Assembly (NCBI RefSeq): GCF_013376475.1
Contig: NZ_CP045508.1
Span: 2,950,001-3,014,000, forward strand
Direction: 5' to 3'
Length of the DNA stretch: 64,000 nucleotides
Origin: Desulfolutivibrio sulfoxidireducens
GTDB lineage: Bacteria; Desulfobacterota; Desulfovibrionia; Desulfovibrionales; Desulfovibrionaceae
Numbering within the stretch: the first letter of the stretch is position 1; every line of letters starts with the position of its first letter. Below are positions 7,599 through 16,998 of this stretch, piece after piece. A program made the position numbers and the translations under genes. The notes beneath the pieces are model-generated. The model searched no databases. It saw only the letters and a list, made by a program, of their open reading frames with translations, and was not told the origin of the DNA.

Positions 7599-9725
7599 AT
7601 GGAGAATCGTTCGGCGTTTTCCCCTGCGTCCTTCAAGGTGATCCCGGCCGGCACGGTGCTGTGCGCCCTCATCCTGGTGACCTACTTCTTCCCGAGCCTG
7701 TGGGTGATGCTTGCCTGCGTCGTGGCCGGCGCGGCCTGTGTGGCCTGGCTTACCCTGGCCGTTTCCGGAGCGGACCGGTCCCTCATGGAGGGCCTGTCCC
7801 GAGTCAACGAAAAAAAACGGGATTTCCTGTTCGACGAGGTCCAGTCCTGGAAGGAATGCAGCCCCCTGGGAGCCCTGGTGTCCGAGGTGGTGGCCTTCAA
7901 CATGCATCGCCGGGAATTCTACCGGGGCGCGGTCCAGGCCGTGGGTACCCCGTTTCTTTTGTGCGACGAGAAGGGGGTGGTCACCCACGTCAGCGACTCC
8001 ATGGCCGCCCTGCTCAAAAAGACCTCCCCGGACATTCTGGGCCGATCCGTGGGCCGGGCCTTTTACGGCAAGGACGGCGCAACCATCACCGAGGAGGTCA
8101 TGCGCACCAAACGCAAGGTCGCCGAGGAAAAAAATCTGACCCTATGGGATGGCCGGACCCTGGACATCTTTTTTTATGTCGACTGCATCAGAAACACCCA
8201 GGGTCAGGTTCTGGGGGCGGTCCTGTCCCTGGCGGACATGACCCTGGCCAACGAGCAGCGCCGCCAGATCGACGCCGGCCGGGAGGAGATGCTGGCCCTG
8301 GGCCGCCAGATCAACGAACTGGCCCAACGGGTGGCCTCGGCCTCGGAGGAGCTCTCCGCCTCGGCCGACGAGCAGGCCCGGGGCGCGCAGCATCAAAAGG
8401 TCCAGGCCGACACCGTGGCCACGGCCATGGAGGAAATGACGGCCACGGTCCTGGAGGTGGCCCAGAATGCCTCCAGCACCGCCGAGTCCGCCACCCACGC
8501 CAACACGGCCGCCGAGGAGGGGTCGGGCCGGGTGCGCCAGGCCGTCACCGGCATCGGCGAGGTGGCCGAATCCGCCGGGAGACTCGGCCAGGTCCTGACC
8601 GACCTTGACAGCCAGGCCGCCGAGATCGGGCGTATCATCGGGGTGATCAACGATATCGCCGACCAGACCAACCTGCTGGCCCTAAACGCGGCCATCGAGG
8701 CCGCCCGGGCCGGCGAGGCCGGACGCGGCTTCGCCGTGGTGGCCGACGAGGTCAGAAAGCTGGCCGAGAAGACCATGACCGCCACCAGGGAGGTGGAGGA
8801 GTCCATCGGCCGCATCCAGGACGGCTCCCGCCAGGCTGTGTCCTCCATGCGCGAGACCGAACGCCAGGTGGCCGCCGGAACCGAGGCCACGGACAAGGCC
8901 GGGGCCTCCCTGGAACAGATCATTCACAGCATCCTGGACATGTCCGGCCAGGTGGCCCAGATCGCCACCGCCGCCGAGGAGCAGTCCTCGGCGGCCGAGG
9001 AGATCAACCACAGCATCGAGGAAATCGCCACGGTGGCCGCCGAGGCCGAGGAAGGGGCCACCCAGACGGCCCAGGCCACCCGCGAACTGGCCGCCCTGTC
9101 CCAGGAGCTGTTGACCCTGTCGCTGGCCTTTTCCGGAGAGACCGCCGACCGCACCAAACTCCGGGCCTCCAAGGGCGACATGAAGGGCATCCTGCCCAAG
9201 CTCATGCAGGAGTTCATCCGCCAGAATTTCGACCGCAAGGTCTTCGAGCGCATGCAACAGGAGATGGGCAAACCCACGTTTCTGCCCACAGACAGCTACC
9301 CCGATCAGGTCCTGGCCCAGATGGCCGATCTGGCCGCCAACGTCAGCGGCCAGAGCCAACGGGACATCTTCCTCAAGCTCGGCCGATTCACCGTGCCCCA
9401 GTTCCACCGCATGTACCGCCGCTATTTCAAGGCCAAGACCCTCAAGGAATTCTACCTGACCATGAACGACACCCACGCCCGGCTGACCAAGGAATTCCCG
9501 GGCATCCACCCGCCCCGCTTCACCTACGAGGACAAGGGCGACACCCTGGTCATGACCTACCATTCCAAACGCGGCTATCCGCACTACTACGAAGGCATCT
9601 TAAACGGCGCGGCCGAATTCTACAAAGAACGCGTCCGGATCACGGTCAAGCCCGTGGACAAGGAAACCTGGCGGGCGGAGATCGTGTTTCCGTCCGGCTC
9701 AAGCAAACCCCGCGCCTTGGTGTAG
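7599..9725 (+). CDS. methyl-accepting chemotaxis protein with PAS and C-terminal H-NOX haem domain
   Basis: A 708-residue chemoreceptor. Residues 14-56 form a two-helix membrane hairpin with almost no periplasmic loop. A PAS domain follows at about 110-225, then the MCP coiled coil with the conserved tip ([20 protein letters not shown], about 346-392). From residue 528 ([12 protein letters not shown]) to about 700 there is an H-NOX domain. Its proximal haem-ligand His is at 626 in NDTHARL, and the Y-x-S-x-R haem-propionate motif is Y654, S656, R658. Family knowledge says this domain binds NO or O2 through haem, so the receptor likely signals gas or redox state to CheA from inside the cell. 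There is no HAMP domain. Ribosome binding site TGAGGAG. Single-gene transcript, followed by a repeat hairpin. Confidence 0.93.
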   Translation: MENRSAFSPASFKVIPAGTVLCALILVTYFFPSLWVMLACVVAGAACVAWLTLAVSGADRSLMEGLSRVNEKKRDFLFDEVQSWKECSPLGALVSEVVAFNMHRREFYRGAVQAVGTPFLLCDEKGVVTHVSDSMAALLKKTSPDILGRSVGRAFYGKDGATITEEVMRTKRKVAEEKNLTLWDGRTLDIFFYVDCIRNTQGQVLGAVLSLADMTLANEQRRQIDAGREEMLALGRQINELAQRVASASEELSASADEQARGAQHQKVQADTVATAMEEMTATVLEVAQNASSTAESATHANTAAEEGSGRVRQAVTGIGEVAESAGRLGQVLTDLDSQAAEIGRIIGVINDIADQTNLLALNAAIEAARAGEAGRGFAVVADEVRKLAEKTMTATREVEESIGRIQDGSRQAVSSMRETERQVAAGTEATDKAGASLEQIIHSILDMSGQVAQIATAAEEQSSAAEEINHSIEEIATVAAEAEEGATQTAQATRELAALSQELLTLSLAFSGETADRTKLRASKGDMKGILPKLMQEFIRQNFDRKVFERMQQEMGKPTFLPTDSYPDQVLAQMADLAANVSGQSQRDIFLKLGRFTVPQFHRMYRRYFKAKTLKEFYLTMNDTHARLTKEFPGIHPPRFTYEDKGDTLVMTYHSKRGYPHYYEGILNGAAEFYKERVRITVKPVDKETWRAEIVFPSGSSKPRALV

Positions 9726-9727
9726 TT

Positions 9728-9782
9728 GCCTCCGGCGGCCAGGGGGGAAACTTTTTGAAAAAAGTTTCCCCCCTGGACCCCT
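9728..9782 (+). repeat. palindromic repeat/terminator after the MCP gene
   Basis: The sequence reads GCCTCCGGCGGCC, then a long stem (AGGGGGGAAACTTTTT paired with its complement), then TGGACCCC. The A/T-rich stem top with T-runs makes it a likely terminator in both directions. Near-identical copies are at 29.7 and 61.6 kb; a reversed copy is at 25.1 kb. Confidence 0.75.
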
Positions 9783-9812
9783 CTTCAAATACCATGTTGG
9801 CCTGGCAAGGTT

Positions 9813-10936
9813 TATTACTCAGAGCACAAAATACCTAACAATGCGCTCGGTATTTGATACCTTTCCTCCATGGATTCCGGTGACGCCAGAAACTTGTCCC
9901 GTTCGGCGCAGAACGCGATACGACGCAAAGCCGTAAAGGCTGTTGTCGAGGGAGGAATGAGTCAGACCAAGGCCGCTACGGTCTATGGAGCTTCGCGAAC
10001 CACGGTTTGCTTATGGGTTAAGGCCTACCGCCAGGAAGGTGAAGCTGGCCTTGTAAGCAAGCCCAAGGGGCGGCCAAAGGGCGGGAAACTCACAAACAAA
10101 CAGATGGAGTCCATAAAAAAGTCGGTACTGGGCAAGAATCCCGAGCAATTGCGTCTGCCAGGCTTGCTTTGGACCCGTGACCTGGTCGGAGCGCTCATCG
10201 AACGACGTTTCGGCCTCCGCTTGTCTCGATGGACTGTAGGCCGCCACCTCAAGGAATGGGGCCTGACGCCCCAGAAGCCGGCAAAACGTACGATGGAGCA
10301 GAATCCAGCCCAGGTCAAATACTGGCTTGAGCACAAATACGTCGCCATCCAGCAGCAGGCCAAGGCCGAAAAGGCCAAAATCTGGTGGGGCGACGAAACC
10401 GGACTACGCTCTGACCATCAGGCAGGGACCACTTGGGGTGAGAAGGGGGTGACACCTGTCGTCAAATGCAGCGGCAAACGCTTTGGCTGCAACGCGATCA
10501 CGGCCATCACCAACCAGGGAGACCTCAGCTTCATGGTCTTTGAGGGGCGCTTCACTGCAAAAGTATTTTTGGAATTTCTGGGTCGCATGGTGAAGCAACT
10601 GGAAGGACGCAAAGTGTTCCTGGTCGTGGACAGGCACTCGGTACACAAAGCGAAGAAAGTCAAGGAGTGGCTGGTCGAACACGAAGACAAGATCAGGCTG
10701 TTCCTTCTGCCGCCATACAGCCCTGAGCTGAATCCCGACGAGCTTGCGAATCAGGACATCAAGCGGTACATCTTTCGTGAAGGAAAGGCGAAGGACAAGC
10801 CCGAGCTGAAGGGCAAGCTACGAGGGTTCCTGCGCAGTTGGCAACGCCGCCCGTACAAAGTGAAGAAGTATTTTGAGGGAAAACATGTCGCCTATGCCAA
10901 GGCCGCATAGTTAGAAATTTTACGATCTGAGTAATA
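9813..10936 (+). mobile_element. IS630-type insertion sequence, apparently complete
   Basis: The ends carry a perfect inverted repeat starting TTACTCAGA (left 9815, right ending 10934), flanked on both sides by the dinucleotide TA (9813-9814 and 10935-10936). This is the target duplication expected of IS630/Tc1-type elements. About 1120 bp between the TA pairs; one full-length transposase inside. The right flank is an ISL3-type transposase fragment, so this element landed in or next to an older one. A fragment of the same left end recurs at 15626. Confidence 0.85.
9870..10910 (+). CDS. IS630-family transposase
   Basis: A 346-residue DDE transposase. The N-terminal helix-turn-helix (SQTKAATVYGASRTTVCLWV) binds the terminal repeats. 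Catalytic landmarks are the Asp of WWGDETG, the Asp of VVDRHSVHKA, and the Glu-containing motif PPYSPELNPDE, giving the DDE triad. The frame is unbroken and of normal length, so the element may be active. It is the only gene between the TA-flanked inverted repeats. Confidence 0.92.
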   Translation: MDSGDARNLSRSAQNAIRRKAVKAVVEGGMSQTKAATVYGASRTTVCLWVKAYRQEGEAGLVSKPKGRPKGGKLTNKQMESIKKSVLGKNPEQLRLPGLLWTRDLVGALIERRFGLRLSRWTVGRHLKEWGLTPQKPAKRTMEQNPAQVKYWLEHKYVAIQQQAKAEKAKIWWGDETGLRSDHQAGTTWGEKGVTPVVKCSGKRFGCNAITAITNQGDLSFMVFEGRFTAKVFLEFLGRMVKQLEGRKVFLVVDRHSVHKAKKVKEWLVEHEDKIRLFLLPPYSPELNPDELANQDIKRYIFREGKAKDKPELKGKLRGFLRSWQRRPYKVKKYFEGKHVAYAKAA

Positions 10937-11187
10937 AACGCTTCTGGAAGGACTGGTCCCGACGGGCTATGCAAAGCGGGATCGAGCCGCTACGCCGCTT
11001 CGCCAAAAGACTCAAGCCCTACGTACCAGGCATCGTGGCCCACTGCCGCCATCGGCTGCACACCAGTCTCCTGGAAGGGATCAACAACAAAATCAAGGTG
11101 ATCAAACGGATGGCCTACGGCTTCAGGGACGACGCCTACTTCTTCCTCAAAATCAGGGCTGCTTTTCCCGGAATTCCGCGATGAACC
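10937..11187 (+). pseudogene. C-terminal fragment of an ISL3-family transposase with its right end
   Basis: The fragment starts at the IS630 boundary. It reads FWKDWSRRAMQSG, then GINNKIKVIKRMAYGFRD and FFLKIRAAFPG, the typical C-terminal end of ISL3 transposases. The first 80 percent of the gene is missing. It ends at 11165-11187 in a sequence that, reversed, begins GGTTCATC and contains GGAATTCCGGGAA; this matches the left end found at 14800-14822. So this is the right end of a truncated ISL3-type element. From 11188 to the kinase start I see no further gene. Confidence 0.75.
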
Positions 11188-11455
11188 ATAAATCATTCAG
11201 GCTCCAGGTTGAGCTCGTAGAAAGGGATCGCTTGAAGAAATTCAAAAGGTCCCTTCTTCGCGTGGGCTTTTGATGTGGCTGGTTGGGGAGGGGCGTTTTC
11301 TTGGGTGGGGAGGCGGAGCGACGAGGACACGGACGCTTGAGGAGTATTCAAAAGGTTGTCCCTTCTTGGTTGACCCTTCTAACGCCATGGTGCTAATTGA
11401 CATAGTAGAATGCGGTGAACTCATGGGCCACCAGACCAGCCTCAAAAGGACAACC

Positions 11456-14400
11456 ATGTTGGATTCTGAGAAGACCAAAGAACAACTCCTCGAAGAGTTG
11501 GAAGAAGCGCGTACGCGTATTCTTGATCTGGAATCCGGAGAAGTGAATCAAGCTGCAAACACTGGTGGCAGGCTTTGTCCAGACGATCGTGCAAGCCAGA
11601 TGTCTGCAGACTACTTACGCTGCTTGGCGACAGCCATCCCCGACTTGGTGTGGCTGAAAGACCCAAACGGTATTTATTTGCATTGCAATACCGCTTTTGA
11701 ACGTCTCTACGGGGCGACAGAGGCGGAGATAATCGGCAAATCCGACTACGACTTTGTATCCCGCGAACTTGCTGATTTTTTCCGGGATCATGATCGCAAG
11801 GCCATGGAGGCTGGTCAACCCTGCGTCAATGATGAATGGTTGACCTTTGCCCAAGACGGATACCGAGGACTTTTCGAAACGATCAAGGCACCTATGTATG
11901 ACAACGCCGGTATTCTAATCGGCGTGTTGGGCATTTCCCGCGACATCACCGAGCGTAAGCTGGCCGAAGAGGCGTTGCGGGATAAAAAAGAACAGCTGCG
12001 CACCCTCATAAACGCCATACCGGAAATCGTATGCTTCAAGGATGGCCAGGGACATTGGCTGGAAGCCAATTCCTTCGATTTGGACTTGTTCCAGCTCACC
12101 GGAGTAGACTATCAAGGCAAAAAAGACTCCGAGTTAGCCGCCTTCAGCCCATTTTACAGGGATGCCTTTCTGGCCTGCGAGGCAACCGACGAGATCGCCT
12201 GGTCCGTTGGCGGCCCAAGTCGAGCCGAGGAGACCATTCTCAGGCCCGACGGGTGTCCCCTGGTCTTCGACATCATCAAAATACCCGTGTTCCACCGGGA
12301 CGGCCGACGTAAGGGGCTGCTGGTGGTCGGCCGGGACATTACCGAACGCAAGCGGGCTGAAGAGACGTTACTCCAAGCCAAGCTGGCAGCCGAGTTAGCC
12401 CATAAGGAGTGGGAAGGGACCTTTGACGCCGTGCCCGATTTGATCGCCCTGATCGATACAAACCATCGCATCCTCCGCGTTAACCGAGCCATGGCGGAAA
12501 AATTAGGGTGTTCATTTGCGAATATTGTGGGGCGCCATTGTTATGAACTCGTGCATGGCCTACCCACCCCCCCCTCGTACTGCCCGCACGTAAAACTCAT
12601 GGCCAGCGGAAAAGAGGAGCGCTGTGAGGTTTTTGAACCGCGCTTGGGGTGCACATTCGACGTCACGGTGACCACGCTCCGCGATGCATCCGGAAATATC
12701 CGCGGGAGCGTCCATGTCATGCATGACATCACCGAACGCAAGCGGGCTGCGGATGCTCTTCAAAAAGCCTATGAAGAATCGGAACAACAGGTGGAGGAAA
12801 GGACCAGGCACCTCAAAAACGCTAATGAAAATCTTAATAATGAGATTATCGAACGCAAACGTTTGGAAAAGGAGTTACGCCAGGCCAAGGAGAAAGCCGA
12901 AAACGCGAACAGGGCAAAAAGCGAATTTCTGGCCAACATGAGCCATGAGATACGCACGCCCATGAACGCCATGCTGGGTTTGACCAAGCTGGCGTTAAGG
13001 CGCGAACTCGGCGAGGAGGCCCGGGAATTCTTGGAAGGGGCCATGGAGGCGGGCTCGTCCCTGGTGCAGATCGTCAACGACATTCTGGATTTCTCCAAGA
13101 TAGAGGCGGGCCGCATCAACCTGGAACACGAGGCCTTCGAGTTGCGGTCGCTGCTGGACAAGATCGTGAAGACTTTTGTGCCGACGGCGCAAAAAAAAGG
13201 CATTTCCCTCTATGTGCGCGTGGATGAGAACGCCCCGGACTTGCTCCAGGGTGACCAAGGCAGGCTCAGGCAGGTGCTCGTCAACCTGGTAGGCAACGCC
13301 CTGAAATTCACCCATGAGGGAGCGGTGGCCATCTCCGTGGGTCCACAGCCCGAGGGTATGCGCCCGATTGACGCCTCTGATGATCAGATCAGGCTATTGT
13401 TCGCGGTCAGTGATACCGGCATCGGCATCCCGTCCGACAAGACCGGGGTCATTTTCGACAGCTTCACCCAGGCCGATTCCTCGACCACCAAGCGCTTCGG
13501 CGGTACCGGCTTGGGACTGGCCATCTCAAAAAAATTGACGAACATGATGGGCGGCAGAATCTGGGTCGAAAGCGCTTTGGACAAGGGCTCGACATTCTAT
13601 TTCACCGCTGCCTTCGGCCTTTCCGGAAAAGGCGAGAGTACCGCCGCCAAGGTTCAAGTCCAACCCCTTCTCCTGCCTGCGTCCCTGCGCATCCTTCTGG
13701 TCGAAGATGACCGCATGAACCAATTCTTCGCCGAGGCAGTTCTGACCAATGCCGGCCACGCGGTGGACTTTGCCAACAACGGTTTGCAGGCGCTCAAAAT
13801 GCTTGAGGCCGGGTCCTACGATATCATCCTGATGGACATCTCCATGCCGGAAATGGACGGTGATCAGGCCGCCCGGTTCATCCGGTCCTCGACCTCCGGG
13901 TTGTTCGATCCGCAAATACCGATTGTGGCCATGACGGCGCATGCACTCAAGGGAGACCGCGAGCGCTTTCTGGCCTCGGGCATGAACGGCTACATCTCAA
14001 AACCAGTAGACGAGGATGAGCTACTCCTGGCCATCGCCCGGGCCTTGGCCCACGACACCAATACCCCCGACCGTGGGGGTGATGCCGCACAGCCTCCCAT
14101 CGAAAATAGCAAAACTACCCTGCCGGTCCTTGATAAACAGTGGATCGGGAAACATCTCTCCAGCAAGCCAGAGATGCTGCAGAGGTTGCTTGAGGTCTAC
14201 CAGAAGGAACTGCCGAAGCACCTCATCGAAATACGCCAGGCCATGGACACCACGTCCTTTTCGGATCTCATCATGGCCGCCCATAATCTCAAGGGCTCTT
14301 CCGCTACTATCGGCGCGCGCGAGGTACGTGAAACGGCGCTTCAATTGGAACTGGCGGGCCGGGACGCGGACATGGGAAGGGCCAGGGAGGCTTATTGCCT

Positions 14401-14467
14401 TTTGGAGGCTGCTGCCCAAAGATTGGTTGACTTCTTAACCCTTGAAAAGGGGAGGACCAACCGGTAA
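11456..14467 (+). CDS. hybrid histidine kinase: PAS x3, HisKA, HATPase, receiver, HPt
   Basis: A 1003-residue cytoplasmic sensor kinase without membrane segments. Three PAS domains (about residues 45-165, 175-300, 310-430) each end in DITERK. They are followed by a coiled coil and the dimerisation box MSHEIRTP with phospho-acceptor His497. The ATPase domain carries DTGIGI and [10 protein letters not shown]. The receiver (phospho-acceptor Asp794 in [12 protein letters not shown]) and the HPt domain (His943 in HNLKGSS) complete an internal phosphorelay, so an external response regulator is expected; none is adjacent. The start at 11456 has AAAGGA five bases upstream. The gene is visibly less GC-rich than its surroundings and is bracketed by ISL3-type ends, suggesting acquisition. 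The PAS ligands are unknown. Confidence 0.93.
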   Translation: MLDSEKTKEQLLEELEEARTRILDLESGEVNQAANTGGRLCPDDRASQMSADYLRCLATAIPDLVWLKDPNGIYLHCNTAFERLYGATEAEIIGKSDYDFVSRELADFFRDHDRKAMEAGQPCVNDEWLTFAQDGYRGLFETIKAPMYDNAGILIGVLGISRDITERKLAEEALRDKKEQLRTLINAIPEIVCFKDGQGHWLEANSFDLDLFQLTGVDYQGKKDSELAAFSPFYRDAFLACEATDEIAWSVGGPSRAEETILRPDGCPLVFDIIKIPVFHRDGRRKGLLVVGRDITERKRAEETLLQAKLAAELAHKEWEGTFDAVPDLIALIDTNHRILRVNRAMAEKLGCSFANIVGRHCYELVHGLPTPPSYCPHVKLMASGKEERCEVFEPRLGCTFDVTVTTLRDASGNIRGSVHVMHDITERKRAADALQKAYEESEQQVEERTRHLKNANENLNNEIIERKRLEKELRQAKEKAENANRAKSEFLANMSHEIRTPMNAMLGLTKLALRRELGEEAREFLEGAMEAGSSLVQIVNDILDFSKIEAGRINLEHEAFELRSLLDKIVKTFVPTAQKKGISLYVRVDENAPDLLQGDQGRLRQVLVNLVGNALKFTHEGAVAISVGPQPEGMRPIDASDDQIRLLFAVSDTGIGIPSDKTGVIFDSFTQADSSTTKRFGGTGLGLAISKKLTNMMGGRIWVESALDKGSTFYFTAAFGLSGKGESTAAKVQVQPLLLPASLRILLVEDDRMNQFFAEAVLTNAGHAVDFANNGLQALKMLEAGSYDIILMDISMPEMDGDQAARFIRSSTSGLFDPQIPIVAMTAHALKGDRERFLASGMNGYISKPVDEDELLLAIARALAHDTNTPDRGGDAAQPPIENSKTTLPVLDKQWIGKHLSSKPEMLQRLLEVYQKELPKHLIEIRQAMDTTSFSDLIMAAHNLKGSSATIGAREVRETALQLELAGRDADMGRAREAYCLLEAAAQRLVDFLTLEKGRTNR

Positions 14468-14766
14468 CCCGGGGAAAAAGCCCGTGAAGTTCCTCCCGCG
14501 AATTCATTTTCAGGGAAACCCCTGTACAAGCTTCGGTCTCGGGCCTATATGTTGATCGTGTCCAAGGTGATTGTTGGTTGCAACCTCAACGGAGGCGAGA
14601 CCATTGGGCGATATAGACTCGGCAAAGGCCTTCTAGAGTAGAGCAAAAAAAGGCCAGTGAAATCAAAAATACTGGCAAACTTCAGGTGGAGTAACCACCA
14701 GCTCTACAGAATTGGCTAAGACAACTGCCAGAACACTTCAAAATCACATAGCGATTACCACCTACT
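14468..14766. other. intergenic stretch after the kinase, no gene seen
   Basis: About 300 bases of moderate GC between the kinase stop and the terminator. No credible reading frame, RNA or IS end was recognised. The stretch is more A/T-rich than the window in general, like the kinase gene before it. Confidence 0.5.
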
Positions 14767-14799
14767 GGCCCCGTCCATCAAGGATGGGGCCTTTCTTTT
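14767..14799 (+). terminator. rho-independent terminator
   Basis: A ten-base stem (GGCCCCGTCC against GGATGGGGCC, one G-U pair) with a five-base loop is followed by TTTCTTTT. It lies downstream of the kinase and abuts the ISL3-type left end. Confidence 0.7.
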
Positions 14800-14975
14800 G
14801 GTTCTTCTGGGAATTCCGGGAAGGAAAAGTGATTTGAGACAACGGTAACCCTCCGATATCTCGAAGGTTGCGAAGCCAAACGAGATCAAAGGAGAGCACC
14901 GTTGTCCGGATCAGAGATTACCCGGCTTCTGGGCGGCTGGGAAGGATATCGTATCGGGACGGTCCTGCGTTTCGA
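14800..14975 (+). mobile_element. left end and transposase N-terminus of an ISL3-type element (truncated)
   Basis: The terminal repeat (14800-14822) begins GGTTCTTC and contains GGAATTCCGGGAA; it is the near inverted match of the right end at 11165-11187. From a TTG at 14902 the frame reads SEITRLLGGWEGYRIGTVLRF, which resembles the first residues of ISL3 transposases. After about 25 codons the sequence switches to phage-integrase coding. The element is therefore a stub in the same orientation as the fragment at 10937-11187. Confidence 0.6.
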
Positions 14976-15625
14976 GGCTGGCGAGAATACTGACCCTGGA
15001 CCTGGACCGGCTTCGGGTGAAGCTGCTCAAGCAAGGCAAGTCCGCGCAAACCGTCAAGCATGTCCTGGCCCTGGTCAAGCGCATCATCCGCTTCGGCCCT
15101 CCACAAGGGCCTGTGTGACGCGCCGGACCCGCGCAAGCTGACCATCGTAATGCCCCGGGCGGACAATAAAACCACGGAAGACCTGGACCCCGACGAACTG
15201 GCCCGGCTGCTTCAGGCCATCGAGGACGAGCCGAACATCCAGGCCGCCAATTTCATGCGGCTGGCCCTGTTCACGGGCATGCGGCGCGGGGAACTCTTCA
15301 AGCTCGAATGGCGGGACATCGACTTTGAACGCGGCTTCATCCATATCCGCCATCCGAAGGGCGGGAAAAGCCAAAAAATCCCGATGAACGGTGTGGCCAG
15401 GGCCGTGCTTGAGTCCCATCCCCATGTGGAGGGAACGCCCTACGTCTTTCCAGGCCAGGGAGGAAAACAGCGTGTGACCATCCAGATGGCGTCGAACCGC
15501 ATCAAGGCCCGTGCTGGTCTTCCTGCGGACTTCCGCCCCATGCACGGCCTGCGGCATTTGTTCGCATCTACTTTGGCGTCATCGGGACAGGTGGACATGC
15601 TGACTCTGCAAAGGCTCTTGACGCA
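14976..15625 (+). pseudogene. broken tyrosine recombinase (phage integrase)
   Basis: Coding for a tyrosine-type integrase in two frames. The first part reads TLDLDRLRVKLLKQGKSAQ and AQTVKHVLALVKRIIRFG (core-binding region). A frameshift near 15100 leads to KGLCDAPDPRKL and the catalytic domain. Visible catalytic residues are the Arg of TGMRRGEL and the HxxR box HGLRH. The frame stops making sense after LQRLLTH, where the IS630 remnant begins at 15626, so the segment with the active-site Tyr is lost. The N-terminus is also lost at the ISL3 junction. A non-functional relic of a prophage or integrative element. Confidence 0.85.
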
Positions 15626-15684
15626 TATTACTCAGAGCACAAAATACTTAAAAATGCGCTCGGTATTTGATACCATTTCCTATT
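15626..15684 (+). mobile_element. remnant of the left end of the first IS630 element
   Basis: From TATTACTCAGAGCACAAAAT onward, about 55 bases match the left end at 9813-9868 with only a few changes. The match stops where the second IS630-type element begins. This shows a second copy of the first element inserted at TA inside the integrase and was later cut by the second element. Confidence 0.8.
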
Positions 15685-16705
15685 TTAAGTGCAATAAATA
15701 GCCACACCGGCACAGGCTCTGAAGAAACGCCGGGGTTGTACCTGGAGGCAATCTTGGACCGCATCCATGATTGCCTCTAGGCTCTCATGGCATCGGTTGC
15801 GCAGGCTATGCCGCTTCAGCCACTGCCAGAGTCGCTCGACGGGGTTGAGTTCCGGTGAATAGGGCGGACGAAAGACAAGTTCTATGTTGGCGGGAATTAT
15901 CAAATCATCGCTCACATGCCAGCCGGCTTGGTCCATGACGAGAAAGCAGCAGCGCTCGCCTAACGACAGGCTCAAATGCGCAAGAAACAGATGCATCGTC
16001 AAGGTGTTGACCCAGGGCAGAAAGAGGCTGACGTCTTCACCGGTGAACGGGCTTATGGCACTGTATACAGAGAAATTTTGGTAACCAGGCCGCACGACGG
16101 CCATCGGTCGCACACCCTTGCGAGCCCATCGCCGTCCGGTCACCGGTTTAAAACCAAAGCGCCCTTCATCAAAGAAAAAGACCTCGGCTTCAGGTCGTTT
16201 TTGAAGCAACTCTGGGAGTTTTTTTAAAAGCCTCCTGGGCCTTTTCGTTCCCATTGACGTGACGCGGTCTGGGCACCTTGAGCTTGCGAGCTTCCTTGCG
16301 AAGCCAGACCCAAATGGTGTTAATGCCGAGAACTACGCCAAAGTGGTCAGCAATGGCCTGTCGAAGTCGTTCCAAAGTCCAGTGGACCGGATTGCCCTCT
16401 GGCGTCCTGCATTCGTCTATCCACGCCAAGACTACGGTTTTTTGCTCGATGTCCAGTTTTGATGGCTTGGCGCGGCGGCTTTTTGGATAGAGTCCCTCCA
16501 ATCCATCCTTTTCATATGCCTTTGCCCATCGCCAAATAGTTTCCGCTGCAACACCAAGGACGTTTGCCACCACCTCGACTGGAAGCTTCGAACAAGCCAC
16601 AATAGCTCGGAGTTTTTGAACGACGCCATGGTGGTCCAGGGCGTCGAGATCGGCTTGCGCGCGCGAGGCAAGTTCAGATGAGAAGAGAGATTTTGGTCGT
16701 GCCAT
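15685..16705 (-). CDS. IS630-family transposase, two frames joined at an A7 run
   Basis: The first frame (16705 down to 16190) holds the helix-turn-helix half, starting MARPKSLF after a GGAGGA ribosome site, with VEVVANVLGVAAETIWRWAK. The second frame (16254 down to 15685) holds the catalytic half: FFFDEGRFG, LVMDQAGWH and PPYSPELNPVERLW. The frames overlap at a run of seven A on the coding strand (16219-16225). Removing one A gives one continuous protein of about 340 residues, the normal length. So the shift is +1. It may be programmed or result from transcript slippage, as in some IS630 relatives, or be an inactivating mutation. The C-terminus reads through the left terminal repeat. Confidence 0.8.
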
Positions 16706-16749
16706 AGGCATTCCTCCGGGCTGGAGGATAGCGCTTATTTATTGCATTA
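15686..16749 (-). mobile_element. second IS630-type insertion sequence
   Basis: The ends share TGCAATAAATA as an inverted repeat (15690-15700 and 16736-16746). A TA dinucleotide lies just outside each end (15686-15687 and 16748-16749). The element is about 1060 bp and carries one transposase gene in two overlapping frames. It is unrelated in end sequence to the first IS630 element. Confidence 0.75.
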
Positions 16750-16867
16750 GCAATAAGAAATGGCATGACACCAGGCCACATAGGAAAAACTTCACCGCGC
16801 TTCGCGGTGTCCCTTTCGATCCCCTCTCGGCCGGTGGGGCGTCATTCCCGCCGAACGCCCTGACTTC

Positions 16868-16985
16868 CCGGGTGTTTTTCCCGGACGCAAAGCGTCCGGG
16901 AAAAACACCCGGAATCAGGGGGTCCGGGGGAAATGATTTCCCCCGGGCGGGAAGGGGTTCGGGGAGGGGACGCGGTCCTCTCCCC
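16868..16985 (+). repeat. modular palindromic repeat
   Basis: A perfect 21-bp stem (16868-16888 with 16892-16912, loop AAA) is followed by GGGGGTCCGGGGG, AAATGATTT and CCCCCGGGCGGG, then a GGGGAGGGGAC palindrome. The order is the same as at 33.4 and 61.7 kb, but the first stem has different sequence. It lies at the 3' end of the VOC gene and may terminate its transcript. Confidence 0.7.
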
Positions 16986-16998
16986 GATCTCCATCCGA

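Noticed and set aside
11397-11430. A sigma-70 promoter (TTGACA) before the hybrid kinase
   Set aside because: The -35 match is perfect, but no acceptable -10 box lies 16-18 bases downstream.
10937-14822. An active composite transposon carrying the kinase
   Set aside because: Both flanking elements have lost most of their transposase and their outer ends, and no target duplication surrounds the unit. Only past mobility can be proposed.
14902-15141. A stand-alone small gene of 79 residues
   Set aside because: Its first part is an ISL3 transposase N-terminus and its second part is out-of-frame integrase sequence, so it is a junction artefact.
16190-16254. A classical -1 programmed frameshift in the second IS630-type transposase
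   Set aside because: Frame offsets show that the downstream half is in the +1 frame; a -1 shift at the A7 run would not join the halves.
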